Assembly (NCBI GenBank): GCA_020725805.1
Contig: DYEF01000027.1
Span: 1-37,882, forward strand
Reading direction: 5' to 3'
DNA: 37,882 nucleotides
From: Bdellovibrio sp.
Lineage (GTDB): Bacteria; Myxococcota; SpSt-1050
Part shown: positions 7,855 through 16,947 of the stretch, one piece after another
How the letters are laid out: each line of letters begins with the position of its first letter
Position numbering within the stretch: the first letter of the stretch is position 1
Program-made: the position numbers and the translations under genes
The notes under the pieces: generated by a model
What the model was told of the DNA's origin: nothing
The model's input: the letters and a program-made list of their open reading frames with translations, nothing else
The model's database searches: none

Positions 7855-9201
7855 ATGAACGATATGATTCAGCATTCTCAGGCATTTAAGGTAAGAAGAT
7901 TTATAAACTGGTTTCCGCTGGGGCTATCCTATGCCCTTTTGTATATGGGCAGGTATAATCTTACGGTGAGCCAGACGGTTCTCGGCAATCTGATGCCCAA
8001 GGACGCCTTCGGGACCATCTTTGGTGTGGGAGCGTGGGTATATGCAATTGCGTTCCTGATAAACGGACCGCTGACTGACAAGATCGGAGGCAAACGGGGC
8101 ATTCTCATAGGTGTATTCGGGGCTGCAATTTCGAATCTCCTGATGGGCCTGTATATTCATTATGCGGTATCACTGCCGCCGGGCACAAATATAAATATTG
8201 TTCCTGTATTTGTCGCCCTGTATGCAATGAATATGTATTTTCAGAGTTACGGTGCGGTCGCAATAGTAAAGGTAAATGCGCACTGGTTCCATGTGAGAGA
8301 GCGGGGTACTTTTTCGGGTATTTTCGGTATAATGATTTCGACCGGTCTCTTTCTGGCCTTCGATGTAAGCGAAAAGATACTGAAAATGGTTCACAAAAGC
8401 GGCTCCTATGATGCCGAAGGTGTATGGTGGGTCTTCTTTGCCCCCTCGATTCTGCTCTTTACATTCTTCCTGATAGAACTTTTTGTATTGAAGGATAAGC
8501 CTTCTCAGGCCGGATTCGAGGATTTTGATACACAGGACGCCTCGAGCGGAGAGGACGATAAGGCTCCGCCCATATTTGATGTACTGAAAAAGATACTCAC
8601 AAATAAAATAATCCTTACCATCGCACTCGTTGAGTTCTGCACGGGTGTTCTCAGAAACGGTGTTATGCACTGGTTCAAGATTTTCGCAAAGGAACACATC
8701 AGGGCGGGTGATACGGCAGGCTGGCAGTATGTTAATGACAACTGGGGACTTATGCTTATGATAGCCGGAATTACAGGCGGGATGATAGCCGGTGTTGTCA
8801 GTGATAAATTCTTCCAGTCCCGCAGACCTCCGGTGGCAGCAATCTTATATGCTGTAATGTTCTTTGCTGTAATTCTTATGATACCGTTTTTACATAACGG
8901 GTGGGTTCTGGGCCTGATGGTCTTTCTGGTCTCTATCTGTGTAATCGGGACACACGGGGTACTCTCAGGTACGGCGACGATGGATTTCGGAGGAAGAAAG
9001 GGTGCTGCAACTGCTGTCGGCATTATCGACGGTTTCGTATATCTCGGTACCGGTTTTCAGTCCCTTGCGCTCGGTTTCATTACGATGCGAAACTGGCTCT
9101 TCTGGCCTGTATTTCTGGCACCGTTTGCACTGATAGGGGTCTTTTTGCTGAGCCGCATCTGGAATGCAACGCCGCTTAAAAAATCTGCCTCATCTCACTG
9201 A
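7855..9201 (+). CDS. MFS transporter, organophosphate:phosphate antiporter (GlpT/UhpT-like) type
   Basis: The 448-residue protein has about twelve hydrophobic segments. Its N-terminal region RRFINWFPLGLSYALLYMGR and the TM2-3 loop NGPLTDKIGGKRGILIG match the organophosphate:phosphate antiporter family, in which GlpT and UhpT exchange sugar phosphates or glycerol-3-phosphate for phosphate. MHWFKIFAKEH and SDKFFQSRRPP mark the second half and its TM8-9 loop. The substrate is inferred only at family level. The ATG at 7855 has just a weak AAAGG three bases upstream; Met4 (7864) is an alternative start. The gene stands alone after a 234-base gap and is convergent with the next gene, with a single base between the two stop codons and a TCAGAATTCTGA palindrome over the junction. 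Confidence 0.88.
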   Translation: MNDMIQHSQAFKVRRFINWFPLGLSYALLYMGRYNLTVSQTVLGNLMPKDAFGTIFGVGAWVYAIAFLINGPLTDKIGGKRGILIGVFGAAISNLLMGLYIHYAVSLPPGTNINIVPVFVALYAMNMYFQSYGAVAIVKVNAHWFHVRERGTFSGIFGIMISTGLFLAFDVSEKILKMVHKSGSYDAEGVWWVFFAPSILLFTFFLIELFVLKDKPSQAGFEDFDTQDASSGEDDKAPPIFDVLKKILTNKIILTIALVEFCTGVLRNGVMHWFKIFAKEHIRAGDTAGWQYVNDNWGLMLMIAGITGGMIAGVVSDKFFQSRRPPVAAILYAVMFFAVILMIPFLHNGWVLGLMVFLVSICVIGTHGVLSGTATMDFGGRKGAATAVGIIDGFVYLGTGFQSLALGFITMRNWLFWPVFLAPFALIGVFLLSRIWNATPLKKSASSH

Positions 9202-9202
9202 T

Positions 9203-9748
9203 TCAGAATTCTGATCCGAAATTAAAGGAAATAAAACTGAAGTATTCTTCCTTGATTTCAAAGAAAGCCAGTCTGAATCTTGAGTAGGTAAGTTCCGAAA
9301 AGAGTGCTGATATCAGGTCATTTTTCTGAGGTATTTTTGCGCCGAGTCCGAGGATTATCGAATATGTTGTGGCACTGTTTTTGCGGTCGGAAAGATATGT
9401 AATCTGGCTCAGAATATCGTGTGTAAAGAACGGGATAACCGTGTCAGATATATTGAAGTAAACCCTGATGGCAAGACCGAATCTTATTGTCTGCATCTCT
9501 TTTTCTGTAAGTGTATAGTAATTATACCAGCTTGCCGCACCTATTTCGGTGTTGATTGTCTTTTTGGTGTCAGATACAGGGTACAGGAGGTGAAGGGCGC
9601 CTCCGTAAATACCGGCCGTCTTACTGCTGAATTCATTTTTTAGCGAAAATCCGGCAGAAGATGTAAGTCTTACCTTTGCATTAGCCTCGCAAAGAGGTAA
9701 GAATTCTATACCGAACAGAATCAGTAACAACAGCCCGGCTCTAATCAA
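9203..9748 (-). CDS. Small outer-membrane beta-barrel-like protein
   Basis: The 181-residue precursor has a signal peptide (about residues 1-24, ending ANA) and then alternating amphipathic strands with many Tyr/Phe/Ser. It ends in FISFNFGSEF with a C-terminal Phe, the pattern used for BAM-dependent insertion, so an eight- to ten-strand barrel is plausible. No named family is recognised. The start is TTG at 9748-9746, overlapping the TGA stop of the upstream propeller gene (TTGA), with GAGGAG eight bases upstream. Translation is therefore probably coupled, and the two proteins may work together at the cell envelope. Confidence 0.7.
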   Translation of the reverse strand: MIRAGLLLLILFGIEFLPLCEANAKVRLTSSAGFSLKNEFSSKTAGIYGGALHLLYPVSDTKKTINTEIGAASWYNYYTLTEKEMQTIRFGLAIRVYFNISDTVIPFFTHDILSQITYLSDRKNSATTYSIILGLGAKIPQKNDLISALFSELTYSRFRLAFFEIKEEYFSFISFNFGSEF

Positions 9749-11034
9749 TTTACAATCTCCTCGACAAAGTAAAAGCCGTTGTTATCTTCATAGATGTATC
9801 TGACCCGGTCGGTTCCGTCAAAGAGAAACTGCGGTCCTTCGGGAGATTCCGATATCGACGGTATACTCCTGAATGTCTGTGCATCGAGTCCGAGCGAAAA
9901 GCCTATCTGCTCGTCTTTGTCCTGATAGGAATATAATATATGTTCCGAATCGGGGCTGAAGATGATTTTGTAAAATTTGTCGTGAGTGGCAACTTTTTTA
10001 TCGTTGATAAAGAGCGACTCCTTCTTCCCTTCTTTTACGACATATGCGAATTTTGCAGAATCCGGTGAGAATGCAACCGAGTTCTGGTTTGAGGACCAGA
10101 TAATCTCTTCATAGGAACCTGTCTTGCTGCCGTTTATGTATATCGCAGTTCTGTCTGCATTCTCCGAATCAGGTGCAATGAATGCAAAATCCTGTGAATT
10201 CGGGGCAAATCTGCAGTAGAGCGGTCTCGAGTTCTTCATCAGAGGGAACTTGAATATCTTCTTGTCTGCTGTGGCCACAATATTTTTCTTGTCGTTTGCA
10301 ATTGTCATAATTTTTTTCGAATCCTTTGATATGCAATAGTAATATACCCCTCCTGAAAATTTCTGCTGTTCTTTTCCGTTTATTACCAGAAACTCGGTAC
10401 TACCGTCTGTTGCCAGATAATATATATCGGAAGATTCAGAGAATCTGATATCTCTTACCATTTTGTACTTCTTCTGTTCCTTCTCATTTACGACCAGAAA
10501 TTCGTTCTCCTTCTCCTTCGCCTTGAATACGATGCCCTTCTGGTCGGGGAGGAATGCTATAAAATCAATGCGGTCATATCTCTTCTTCTGAGGCTCATCC
10601 CCGGTTACAACAAATTCTTTACCATTTTCCGTTCCGACATAGATAAACTGATTCAGGACTTTAGAATAGGCAAATGCCCTGCTCTTGGAGGAGAGAAATT
10701 TTGAATACTCTTTGCCGTCAACTACCCAGAATAGATTTTTACAACCGTCTCTGGATGCCAGGAATGCAACCTTTTCGGTATTGGGTAAGAATGTAACTGT
10801 AGAGATGCAGTCGTAGAGAGCCTCCTGAACCTTCCCGTTTACTGAGATAGAGACCTTGTTGTCCCGTTTTACCGGATATGCCACAGATTTGAGGCTCTGG
10901 CTGAATGCTATCTCCCTGCGGTCATAGTTGTCATATGAAGGATTCGAGTCGATATTTACTCTCTGAATCTCCTTGAAACCGGCAAAGGCTGCTACCGGTA
11001 TAAAAAGCAGAAAAATAAAAACCTTCTTACTCAT
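9745..11034 (-). CDS. Exported TolB-like beta-propeller (PD40-type) protein
   Basis: The 429-residue precursor has a signal peptide ending AAFA (about residues 1-18). The rest is about seven repeats in which a propeller strand such as FSPDSxxxAYV alternates with a VVNGKEQxKY-type strand: for example NGKVQEALYD, VDGKEYSKF, VNEKEQKKYK, INGKEQQKF, INGSKTGSYE and INDKKVATHDK. This is the WD40-like/PD40 propeller style found in TolB and related periplasmic proteins. No catalytic residues are evident; protein binding in the periplasm is a guess. ATG 11034 has GAGGAGGT six bases upstream. The stop overlaps the TTG start of the downstream barrel gene, forming a two-gene operon. Confidence 0.75.
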   Translation of the reverse strand: MSKKVFIFLLFIPVAAFAGFKEIQRVNIDSNPSYDNYDRREIAFSQSLKSVAYPVKRDNKVSISVNGKVQEALYDCISTVTFLPNTEKVAFLASRDGCKNLFWVVDGKEYSKFLSSKSRAFAYSKVLNQFIYVGTENGKEFVVTGDEPQKKRYDRIDFIAFLPDQKGIVFKAKEKENEFLVVNEKEQKKYKMVRDIRFSESSDIYYLATDGSTEFLVINGKEQQKFSGGVYYYCISKDSKKIMTIANDKKNIVATADKKIFKFPLMKNSRPLYCRFAPNSQDFAFIAPDSENADRTAIYINGSKTGSYEEIIWSSNQNSVAFSPDSAKFAYVVKEGKKESLFINDKKVATHDKFYKIIFSPDSEHILYSYQDKDEQIGFSLGLDAQTFRSIPSISESPEGPQFLFDGTDRVRYIYEDNNGFYFVEEIVN

Positions 11035-11100
11035 TACGATACCTCCTCATTTGCATAAAAATATATATTTTCTTTGGGAATATAACAATAAAAATTGATA

Positions 11101-11129
11101 TTGAACTTAATTAATTTTACTATTGTAAA
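11101..11129 (+). promoter_or_regulatory. Candidate promoter for the M1 peptidase gene
   Basis: TTGAAC (11101-11106), a 17-base spacer, and TGTAAA (11124-11129) lie in the AT-rich divergent gap. The predicted leader would be only about 20 bases. AAAGGAT (11136-11142) is too far from the ATG (16 bases) to be a normal ribosome binding site. Confidence 0.3.
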
Positions 11130-11158
11130 ACAGATAAAGGATTGTAAAATATCACTTT

Positions 11159-12844
11159 ATGAAAACTCTCCTAAATACGATTATATGTTTATATCTGTTA
11201 ACAGGAACTCTTACGGCCGGACTATTGAAGGATGAATATAAAAACATCGTCCCCAAAAACAGACCGCAGTACCAGATAGAGATAGAGCTCGACTACGAAA
11301 ACCGCTCCTATAAGGGGAAGGAGAGAATTCTCTTCGATTACCCTTTTTCGAAGAATCTCGGAATCGTTTTGAGATTATTTGCAAACAGCGGCACAGTATC
11401 GGAGAAGAATCTTATTATAAAATCAATAAGGGTTGACGGTGCTGAAACAGATTTTGTCTATAATGACAATAATACGGTTACACTAAAGGGAGATTTCAGG
11501 GAGAAGAAGAGATACAGGCTGGATATAGAATTTTCTGCGTCACTTCCCGAAATCCCGGATGAAGATTCGGATATTTTCCTGACATCATTAAAACAACTGC
11601 TGGGACTTTCCGGGCAGAAGGTATCAGAGAACAATTACGGGATTTTCGGCTGTTCGTCAACCGTTTGCAATATAGCCACACCCGTGCCGTCGCTTGCAAA
11701 GACCGGTATAAACGGATGGTTTGTTACCGGGATAAACGGGCTGGGTGATTATCAGAGAGGTGATTTTGCAGACTACAATGTTGGTGTAATAGCGGATTCG
11801 TCCGTAGTTGTGGTAAGCAACGGGGTTATAAAAAAATCAGAGAAACTTCCTGACGGGAAAATCAGGTATTCTTTCGGGGCAGAATCGGTCAATGACATTA
11901 TTCTCGGTGCATCTGCGTCTTTTAAGTACGAGAGGAAGGAGATTGACGGAGTACTTTACAGTTCGTATTATGTCTCCGATGCGAATCATAAACTCGCCCT
12001 CTCTTCAATAGAGATTGCCTCACAGGCCGTAAACTTCTTCTCGAAGTATTATGCAGCATATCCCTATACCGAACTCAAGATTGTATCCGCCCCTATGACC
12101 GGAGGTGCCGGCGGGGTCGAGTTTCCTGCACTTATAACGGTCGGTGACTTTTTGTATTCGGAGCTTCAGATGACACAGCCGGACGGGAGATTCGTCTCGA
12201 GGGACCTGATATCCCAGATGTTCGAATTTGTGGTCGTTCACGAAGTGGCACACCAGTGGTTCAGTACCCTTGTCCCCTCAGATTCGAGAAAGGAACCATA
12301 TCTCGACGAGGGACTAGCCAGTTTCTCGGCATATCTGTATTTTCAGAATAAATACGGAGATAAGGAGGCTAAAAAATTTCTGGAGAATCAGATACGGCTC
12401 AACTATGTAATGATGAGACTTATGGGTTATAGTGATCTGCCGGTCAGTACCCCTGTTGCGGAATACAGGAATATGTTTCAGTATGCAGGTATAATATATG
12501 GCAAGGCCCCTCTCTTTTTTGTAAAACTCAGAGAGCTTATCGGTGATTCGAGGTTCGGTTTCCTTATATCAGGCTGGGTAAAGGAGAGGAGTTTCAGGGA
12601 TTCCGAGATGAGACAGCTTATTACAGTCCTGAAAAAGAATGAACCTCAGAAGGTATCGCAGATAGAGGCGCTCTATTCGAGGTGGTTCGAAAATACCTAC
12701 GGGGATGCCGATATCGGGAAGGGGTCGTTAGGCGACCTCCTGAAGTTTCTGAATGAGGGAGAAGATGTCGATATCGACCTCAATCTCGATAATTTCAAAG
12801 ACTGGCTCGAGAACACATTTGATATGTTCAGACAGTACAGATAG
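11159..12844 (+). CDS. M1-family zinc metallopeptidase, exported
   Basis: The 561-residue precursor has a signal peptide (about residues 1-20). An N-terminal beta-domain is followed by the M1 gluzincin domain. The zinc signature HEVAHQW has His361, Glu362 and His365, with the third ligand Glu384 after exactly 18 residues (EPYLDEGLASF). The upstream GGAGGVEFPA replaces the classical GAMEN exopeptidase loop and keeps a glutamate (Glu321). Length and end fit bacterial M1 proteins without the large C-terminal helical domain of PepN. It most likely trims peptides in the periplasm or outside. It is the first gene of a pair: a DUF2007 membrane protein follows after 11 bases. Upstream lies the divergent propeller gene. 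Confidence 0.9.
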   Translation: MKTLLNTIICLYLLTGTLTAGLLKDEYKNIVPKNRPQYQIEIELDYENRSYKGKERILFDYPFSKNLGIVLRLFANSGTVSEKNLIIKSIRVDGAETDFVYNDNNTVTLKGDFREKKRYRLDIEFSASLPEIPDEDSDIFLTSLKQLLGLSGQKVSENNYGIFGCSSTVCNIATPVPSLAKTGINGWFVTGINGLGDYQRGDFADYNVGVIADSSVVVVSNGVIKKSEKLPDGKIRYSFGAESVNDIILGASASFKYERKEIDGVLYSSYYVSDANHKLALSSIEIASQAVNFFSKYYAAYPYTELKIVSAPMTGGAGGVEFPALITVGDFLYSELQMTQPDGRFVSRDLISQMFEFVVVHEVAHQWFSTLVPSDSRKEPYLDEGLASFSAYLYFQNKYGDKEAKKFLENQIRLNYVMMRLMGYSDLPVSTPVAEYRNMFQYAGIIYGKAPLFFVKLRELIGDSRFGFLISGWVKERSFRDSEMRQLITVLKKNEPQKVSQIEALYSRWFENTYGDADIGKGSLGDLLKFLNEGEDVDIDLNLDNFKDWLENTFDMFRQYR

Positions 12845-12855
12845 GAGATCTATGA

Positions 12856-13374
12856 TTGGAAGAGAATCTCGTAAAAGTGAAGGAATTTGGTAATCCGATC
12901 GAGGCAAATCTAACAAGAAGCAGATTTGAAGCGGAAGGTATATGGGTATTTATTGCCGGGGAGCATCTTTATAACAAGGAGGGACATATTGCGGAGCCTT
13001 TGGTTCTGATGGTCAGGAAAAGTGATTACGCAAAGGCGGTCGGGCTATTGATGGAGATAGAGAAGGAGATAAGACGATATGATGAGGCCAGAAGCCCGAG
13101 ATGCCCGTTCTGTATGTCTACCGATATTTATATCAGAAGAGTTCATCCTCTTTTGTTCATAATAACCTTTATTCTGTTTTTAGTGGTCTTTACAGGGTTG
13201 AATCTTCCGTATGATATACTGCCTCTGAATCAGAGGGAGATAATCCTTATCTTCTTCTCGCTGATGTCGGTATTGACCCTGATAATTATCTTCTACCCGA
13301 AAGATTATGTGTGCAGGAAATGTCTGAATGTATTCAGGACACCCGTACCTCCCCAGAATGTGGATTCGGACTGA
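12856..13374 (+). CDS. DUF2007 membrane protein with a split zinc ribbon
   Basis: The 172-residue protein begins with a DUF2007 domain (about residues 4-70; VKEFGNPIEANLTRSRFEAEGI is the typical opening), a small alpha/beta fold annotated as a possible signal-transducing domain. Two Cys pairs follow, CPFC (83 and 86) and CRKC (153 and 156), which would form one zinc ribbon. They flank two predicted membrane helices (about 98-115 and 127-147) that form a hairpin. Start is TTG 12856, eight bases after TAGGAG; an ATG at 12852 is out of frame and closes quickly. The ribosome binding site overlaps the stop of the M1 peptidase gene, so the two are co-transcribed. The partner and biochemical role are unknown. 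Confidence 0.8.
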   Translation: MEENLVKVKEFGNPIEANLTRSRFEAEGIWVFIAGEHLYNKEGHIAEPLVLMVRKSDYAKAVGLLMEIEKEIRRYDEARSPRCPFCMSTDIYIRRVHPLLFIITFILFLVVFTGLNLPYDILPLNQREIILIFFSLMSVLTLIIIFYPKDYVCRKCLNVFRTPVPPQNVDSD

Positions 13375-13413
13375 AAATAATATGCCGGGCGCTTATCTTC
13401 TTCAAGAATTATG

Positions 13414-13440
13414 TTGAATTATACGCACATTGATTATAAT
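13414..13440 (+). promoter_or_regulatory. Candidate promoter for the Ig-lipoprotein/regulator operon
   Basis: A perfect TATAAT (13435-13440) with TTGAAT (13414-13419) 15 bases upstream, a slightly short spacer. Transcription would start near 13447, ahead of GGAGGT and ATG 13471. Confidence 0.45.
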
Positions 13441-13470
13441 ATATTTTACCAATGAATGTGGAGGTAAAAG

Positions 13471-14910
13471 ATGAAAAATGATAAAGCTCTGCAGATGACC
13501 CTTATTATCCTGATATTGTTTATGTTTACTGACTGTGATTGCTCGAGTTCGAGCAGCCTTTCCGTTACGGCCGACCCGCTCGAGGTTCCGGCGGACGGAA
13601 TCTCTTCGATAAAGATTACAGCCTATCTGGAGTATGACGACAGTACCGCCTCTGACGGGACGAATGTAAATTTTCTGACAACCGACGGGAGTTTTGACGC
13701 AGACACAGACAAGAAAGAGGCACAGGCCTCCACAATCGGCGGATATGCCACAATCTATCTTTACAGCTCCACTACACCCGGAGAAGTGACTGTTACAGCG
13801 AGTTTTACTACACCCAACGGCAAGAACCTTTCTGCATCCGTCAAGGTAAAATTTATCGAATTTGCAGGCGCCAACCACCGGAATATGACATTTACCTGCA
13901 GTGCAAGGAATATCGGGGCACTTGACACAGCCGGCATTACATCGCCGATTCAGGTAAGATGCGACCTTGAGGTTAAAAATGCAAAAGGTGTTCAGATATT
14001 AAGGCCTCAGCCTAAATTTATTACAGAGGCAGGCTCACTAAAGACGATTACTCCTGACAATAATACCGACCCGGAGTATTATATTTATACTGCCTCCGGT
14101 AATCCCCCTCTTGATGTGGACCCGCTTCCGGGTGAGCCGTCGGTAAATAATCCCGAGATCTCCGGAGTGATTAATAACCCGCGTGATGGTCTTGCAACGA
14201 TATGTGCCGTGATAAAGGGTGAAGAGGGGTTCGATGATACGAATAATAACGGAAAATATGACAGCGGCGAACCATTTGACGATATCTCCGAGCCGTTTGT
14301 CGATGCAAATGATAATGGCGAATATGACGAGGGGGAGATATTCATCGATACGAATTCCAACTCCAAGTTCGATGGTTCTAACGGCAAATTTGATAAAGAG
14401 ACGGATATATGGAAGTGTTTTAAGATTCTGTGGTCGGGTGCACCATATATCGGGGCGGAATTTTCGAATATAACACCGACCGGCAAGGTTCTACCTGCAG
14501 GGGCATCCCAGACCTTTACTCTTACGCTCGTGGACCAGAACCTGAATCCCGTCGCATTCGACAGCAATTACGATTATATATCAATTGAGGTTGACAATCT
14601 CTGTTCAACCTGTATAGAGAATGGCGGGGATGTCAAGGTCTTTACGCAGACCTATCCCGGTATGGGAATAAGGAAAGGCATTTACGGAGATGATGTGATA
14701 GAACCAAACTCATTCGACAAATTCAGGAAGTGGAGTTTCAAGCTCAAGGATAAGCTGACCGAGCGTGACCCCACTCAGGAGATTGATGTAACCATTACGG
14801 CAAAGGCGCGGTATACGCCTGCCCCCAAGGGAGGAGACCTCAATTACAATATAGATACTATGGAGAGTCCGACAATTTCGGCAACCTGTAAATTTCAGGC
14901 AGGAGAATAA
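13471..14910 (+). CDS. Ig-like lipoprotein with calcium-type Asp/Asn loops
   Basis: The 479-residue precursor has a hydrophobic leader followed by TDCDCSSSSS. Cys22 or Cys24 may be lipidated, but Asp at -1 is atypical, so processing is uncertain. An invasin/Big_1-like Ig domain follows (about 30-130; SVTADPLEVPADG, YATIYLYSS, EVTVTASF). Residues 255-312 hold three EF-hand-like Asp/Asn loops (DDTNNNGKYDSGE, VDANDNGEYDEGE, IDTNSNSKFDGSNGKFD), as in dockerin or thrombospondin-3 calcium loops. A second beta-sandwich follows. It is probably an envelope structural or adhesion protein; no enzyme motif is visible. GGAGGT precedes the ATG. The next gene, a response regulator, starts three bases after the stop, so the two are very likely one operon. 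Confidence 0.75.
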   Translation: MKNDKALQMTLIILILFMFTDCDCSSSSSLSVTADPLEVPADGISSIKITAYLEYDDSTASDGTNVNFLTTDGSFDADTDKKEAQASTIGGYATIYLYSSTTPGEVTVTASFTTPNGKNLSASVKVKFIEFAGANHRNMTFTCSARNIGALDTAGITSPIQVRCDLEVKNAKGVQILRPQPKFITEAGSLKTITPDNNTDPEYYIYTASGNPPLDVDPLPGEPSVNNPEISGVINNPRDGLATICAVIKGEEGFDDTNNNGKYDSGEPFDDISEPFVDANDNGEYDEGEIFIDTNSNSKFDGSNGKFDKETDIWKCFKILWSGAPYIGAEFSNITPTGKVLPAGASQTFTLTLVDQNLNPVAFDSNYDYISIEVDNLCSTCIENGGDVKVFTQTYPGMGIRKGIYGDDVIEPNSFDKFRKWSFKLKDKLTERDPTQEIDVTITAKARYTPAPKGGDLNYNIDTMESPTISATCKFQAGE

Positions 14911-14913
14911 TAT

Positions 14914-16926
14914 ATGAGCAAGACGATTCTTATTGTTGAAGATGACAAGAGTGTTCAGAAATTACTCTCGGATGCACTTGAGGGAGAGGGTTTCTCTGTC
15001 CTTGTGGAGAAGGACGGGAACTGGGCACTCAAGACATTCGAAACCAAGAATGTGGACTTCATCATTATGGATGTCTTAATCCCTGTGATGAACGGCTTTC
15101 AGCTCGCGGACAGAATCAGGAAAAGCCCAAAGGGCGAGAGTATCCCGATTCTGATGATAAGCGGTGTTTACAGGGCGGTCAGTCACCGCAATGAGGCAAT
15201 AAAGAAATACCGTGTGCTGGATTATCTGGACAAGCCTGTAAAACTCGAGCAGATTTTCAATATACTCAAGAAGACATTCGGAAGCGAATATCCCGGTCTC
15301 TCACCTGCGCCGAAGCCGGAGTCGAGGGGTGAGACATACGCCGATTCAATGGGCATCTCGGAGAGATATGAGGTGGACAGGCAGGAGGAGGAGATGTCCT
15401 TTGATATCAGCACCAAGGGGAATCTCAGGGATACTCCTTTCCCGGAACTCCTCTCGGCATTTTATCAGAAGAGGGCAACAGGCGTACTGCTCCTAAAATA
15501 CGAGAAGATAAAGAAGATAGTCTATATAAGGGACGGAAGGCCGATCTTTGTCAAATCGAATCTCTTAAACGAGTGCCTCGGCAGGGTTCTGGTCAGAGAG
15601 AAGATGATAACCGAGGAGGAACTCAACGAATCCGTCAAACTGATGAAGGATTCCGGAAGACAGCAGGGGACAATCCTTATCGAGATGGGTGCAATCTCTC
15701 CCCACAACCTGAAATACGGACTCGAGAAGCAGCTCGAGATAAAACTCTATGATATATTCGGCTGGCCCGAGGGTGAGTATCAGTTCAACCTGAAGGATGA
15801 TTTCGAGACACCGATTACGACACTGGAACTCTCAGTCGCCTCTCTCGTTTATGAGGGCATCAAGAGAAATTATGATGTCGGAAAGATCGAGCAGTATCTG
15901 GAGAGATTTCAGAACCAGTACCTGCATCCCAACCCGAATCCCCAGCTGAGATTTCAGGAGATGCTGATGGATGAGGACGAGGAGAATATCCTGAAGTCTA
16001 TTGACGGAAGCCGCACTCTCAGAGAGACAATGATGAATTCGCAGATATCCAGAGAGAGAATGCTCCGCTTCATTTTTGCGCTAAAGATGACCGGTATGAT
16101 TGTAATTAATCCATATCCGGCCGGTCAGGAGGCGCCTCCTCCGATTCCCGTTGCACCTCCTCCTCTCCCGGTAAAGCAGGCAGAACCCCCGAAGATTCAG
16201 CAGGAGAGTATAATTCCTCTCGAGGACAGGGAGATCAAGAACAAGATTGTAAAGAAGCTCTCGGTTGCAAAGAGCGGAAACTATTTCGACCTATTAGGTG
16301 TAAACCAGATGTCGACAGTCTCTGAGGTAAAGAAGGCATATATTGCCCTTGCCAAGGAGTTTCATCCCGACAGAATTCCTAATTCGGCCGGAAGGGAAGT
16401 AAGGAAGATGGCGGAGGAGCTCTTTCAGATACTCACGGAGGCACACAACACCCTGATAGACGAACAGAAAAGGCAGGAATATGTCAGTAAGGTAATGCAG
16501 GCAGGGAAGGCAGAGGCGGCAGATGATGTAACAAGGCTCCTTGCAGCCGAAGGAAAGTTTCAGGCGGGTGAGGAGTTCCTCAAAAAGAGGCTATTCTCGA
16601 AGGCAGTTGAGAATTTCAGGGAGGCAATAGAGCTCTATCCGGAAGAGGCTGAGTATTTCGCACATTACGGATGGGCACTCTATCAGTCCGAACCCGAGAA
16701 TCAGGAAGTACTCAAGAAGGCAAGAGATGCCCTCGCCACTGCTATTACCAAGAATCCTAAACTGGACAAGGCATACCTCTTTATGGGATATATCTACAAG
16801 GGGATAAACAGGGATGACCTTGCCGAGAGGCAGTTTGAGAAGGCTATTCAGTGCAACCCCGACTGTACAGACGCACTCCGTGAACTTAAGCTGCTGGATA
16901 TGAAGAAGAGGGAACTCAAGAGATAA
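14914..16926 (+). CDS. Response regulator fused to DUF4388 (PATAN), DnaJ and TPR domains
   Basis: A 670-residue cytoplasmic protein with clear modules. A REC domain (about 3-122) has acidic Asp10/Asp11, phospho-acceptor Asp53 in IIMDVLIPVMNG, Ser83 and Lys107 in YLDKPV. DUF4388/PATAN follows (about 168-292; GNLRDTPFPELLSAF, TGVLLL, YIRDGRPIFVKS), then a helical region (about 355-400) ending MIVINP and a Pro-rich linker (about 401-430). A J-domain (about 455-524) carries HPD at 484-486, and TPR-like repeats run from about 550 to 655. PATAN regulators in deltaproteobacteria and cyanobacteria control motility, polarity or gliding. The intact HPD means the J-domain could stimulate an Hsp70. No DNA-binding or output enzyme domain is seen, so it likely acts by protein contacts. 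It starts three bases after the lipoprotein gene. Confidence 0.9.
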   Translation: MSKTILIVEDDKSVQKLLSDALEGEGFSVLVEKDGNWALKTFETKNVDFIIMDVLIPVMNGFQLADRIRKSPKGESIPILMISGVYRAVSHRNEAIKKYRVLDYLDKPVKLEQIFNILKKTFGSEYPGLSPAPKPESRGETYADSMGISERYEVDRQEEEMSFDISTKGNLRDTPFPELLSAFYQKRATGVLLLKYEKIKKIVYIRDGRPIFVKSNLLNECLGRVLVREKMITEEELNESVKLMKDSGRQQGTILIEMGAISPHNLKYGLEKQLEIKLYDIFGWPEGEYQFNLKDDFETPITTLELSVASLVYEGIKRNYDVGKIEQYLERFQNQYLHPNPNPQLRFQEMLMDEDEENILKSIDGSRTLRETMMNSQISRERMLRFIFALKMTGMIVINPYPAGQEAPPPIPVAPPPLPVKQAEPPKIQQESIIPLEDREIKNKIVKKLSVAKSGNYFDLLGVNQMSTVSEVKKAYIALAKEFHPDRIPNSAGREVRKMAEELFQILTEAHNTLIDEQKRQEYVSKVMQAGKAEAADDVTRLLAAEGKFQAGEEFLKKRLFSKAVENFREAIELYPEEAEYFAHYGWALYQSEPENQEVLKKARDALATAITKNPKLDKAYLFMGYIYKGINRDDLAERQFEKAIQCNPDCTDALRELKLLDMKKRELKR

Positions 16927-16947
16927 TAATCCGACAGAAAGGTATTT

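Noticed and set aside
8170-8697. Open frame opposite the transporter gene
   Set aside because: Complement of membrane-helix codons; the transporter strand has the family motifs.
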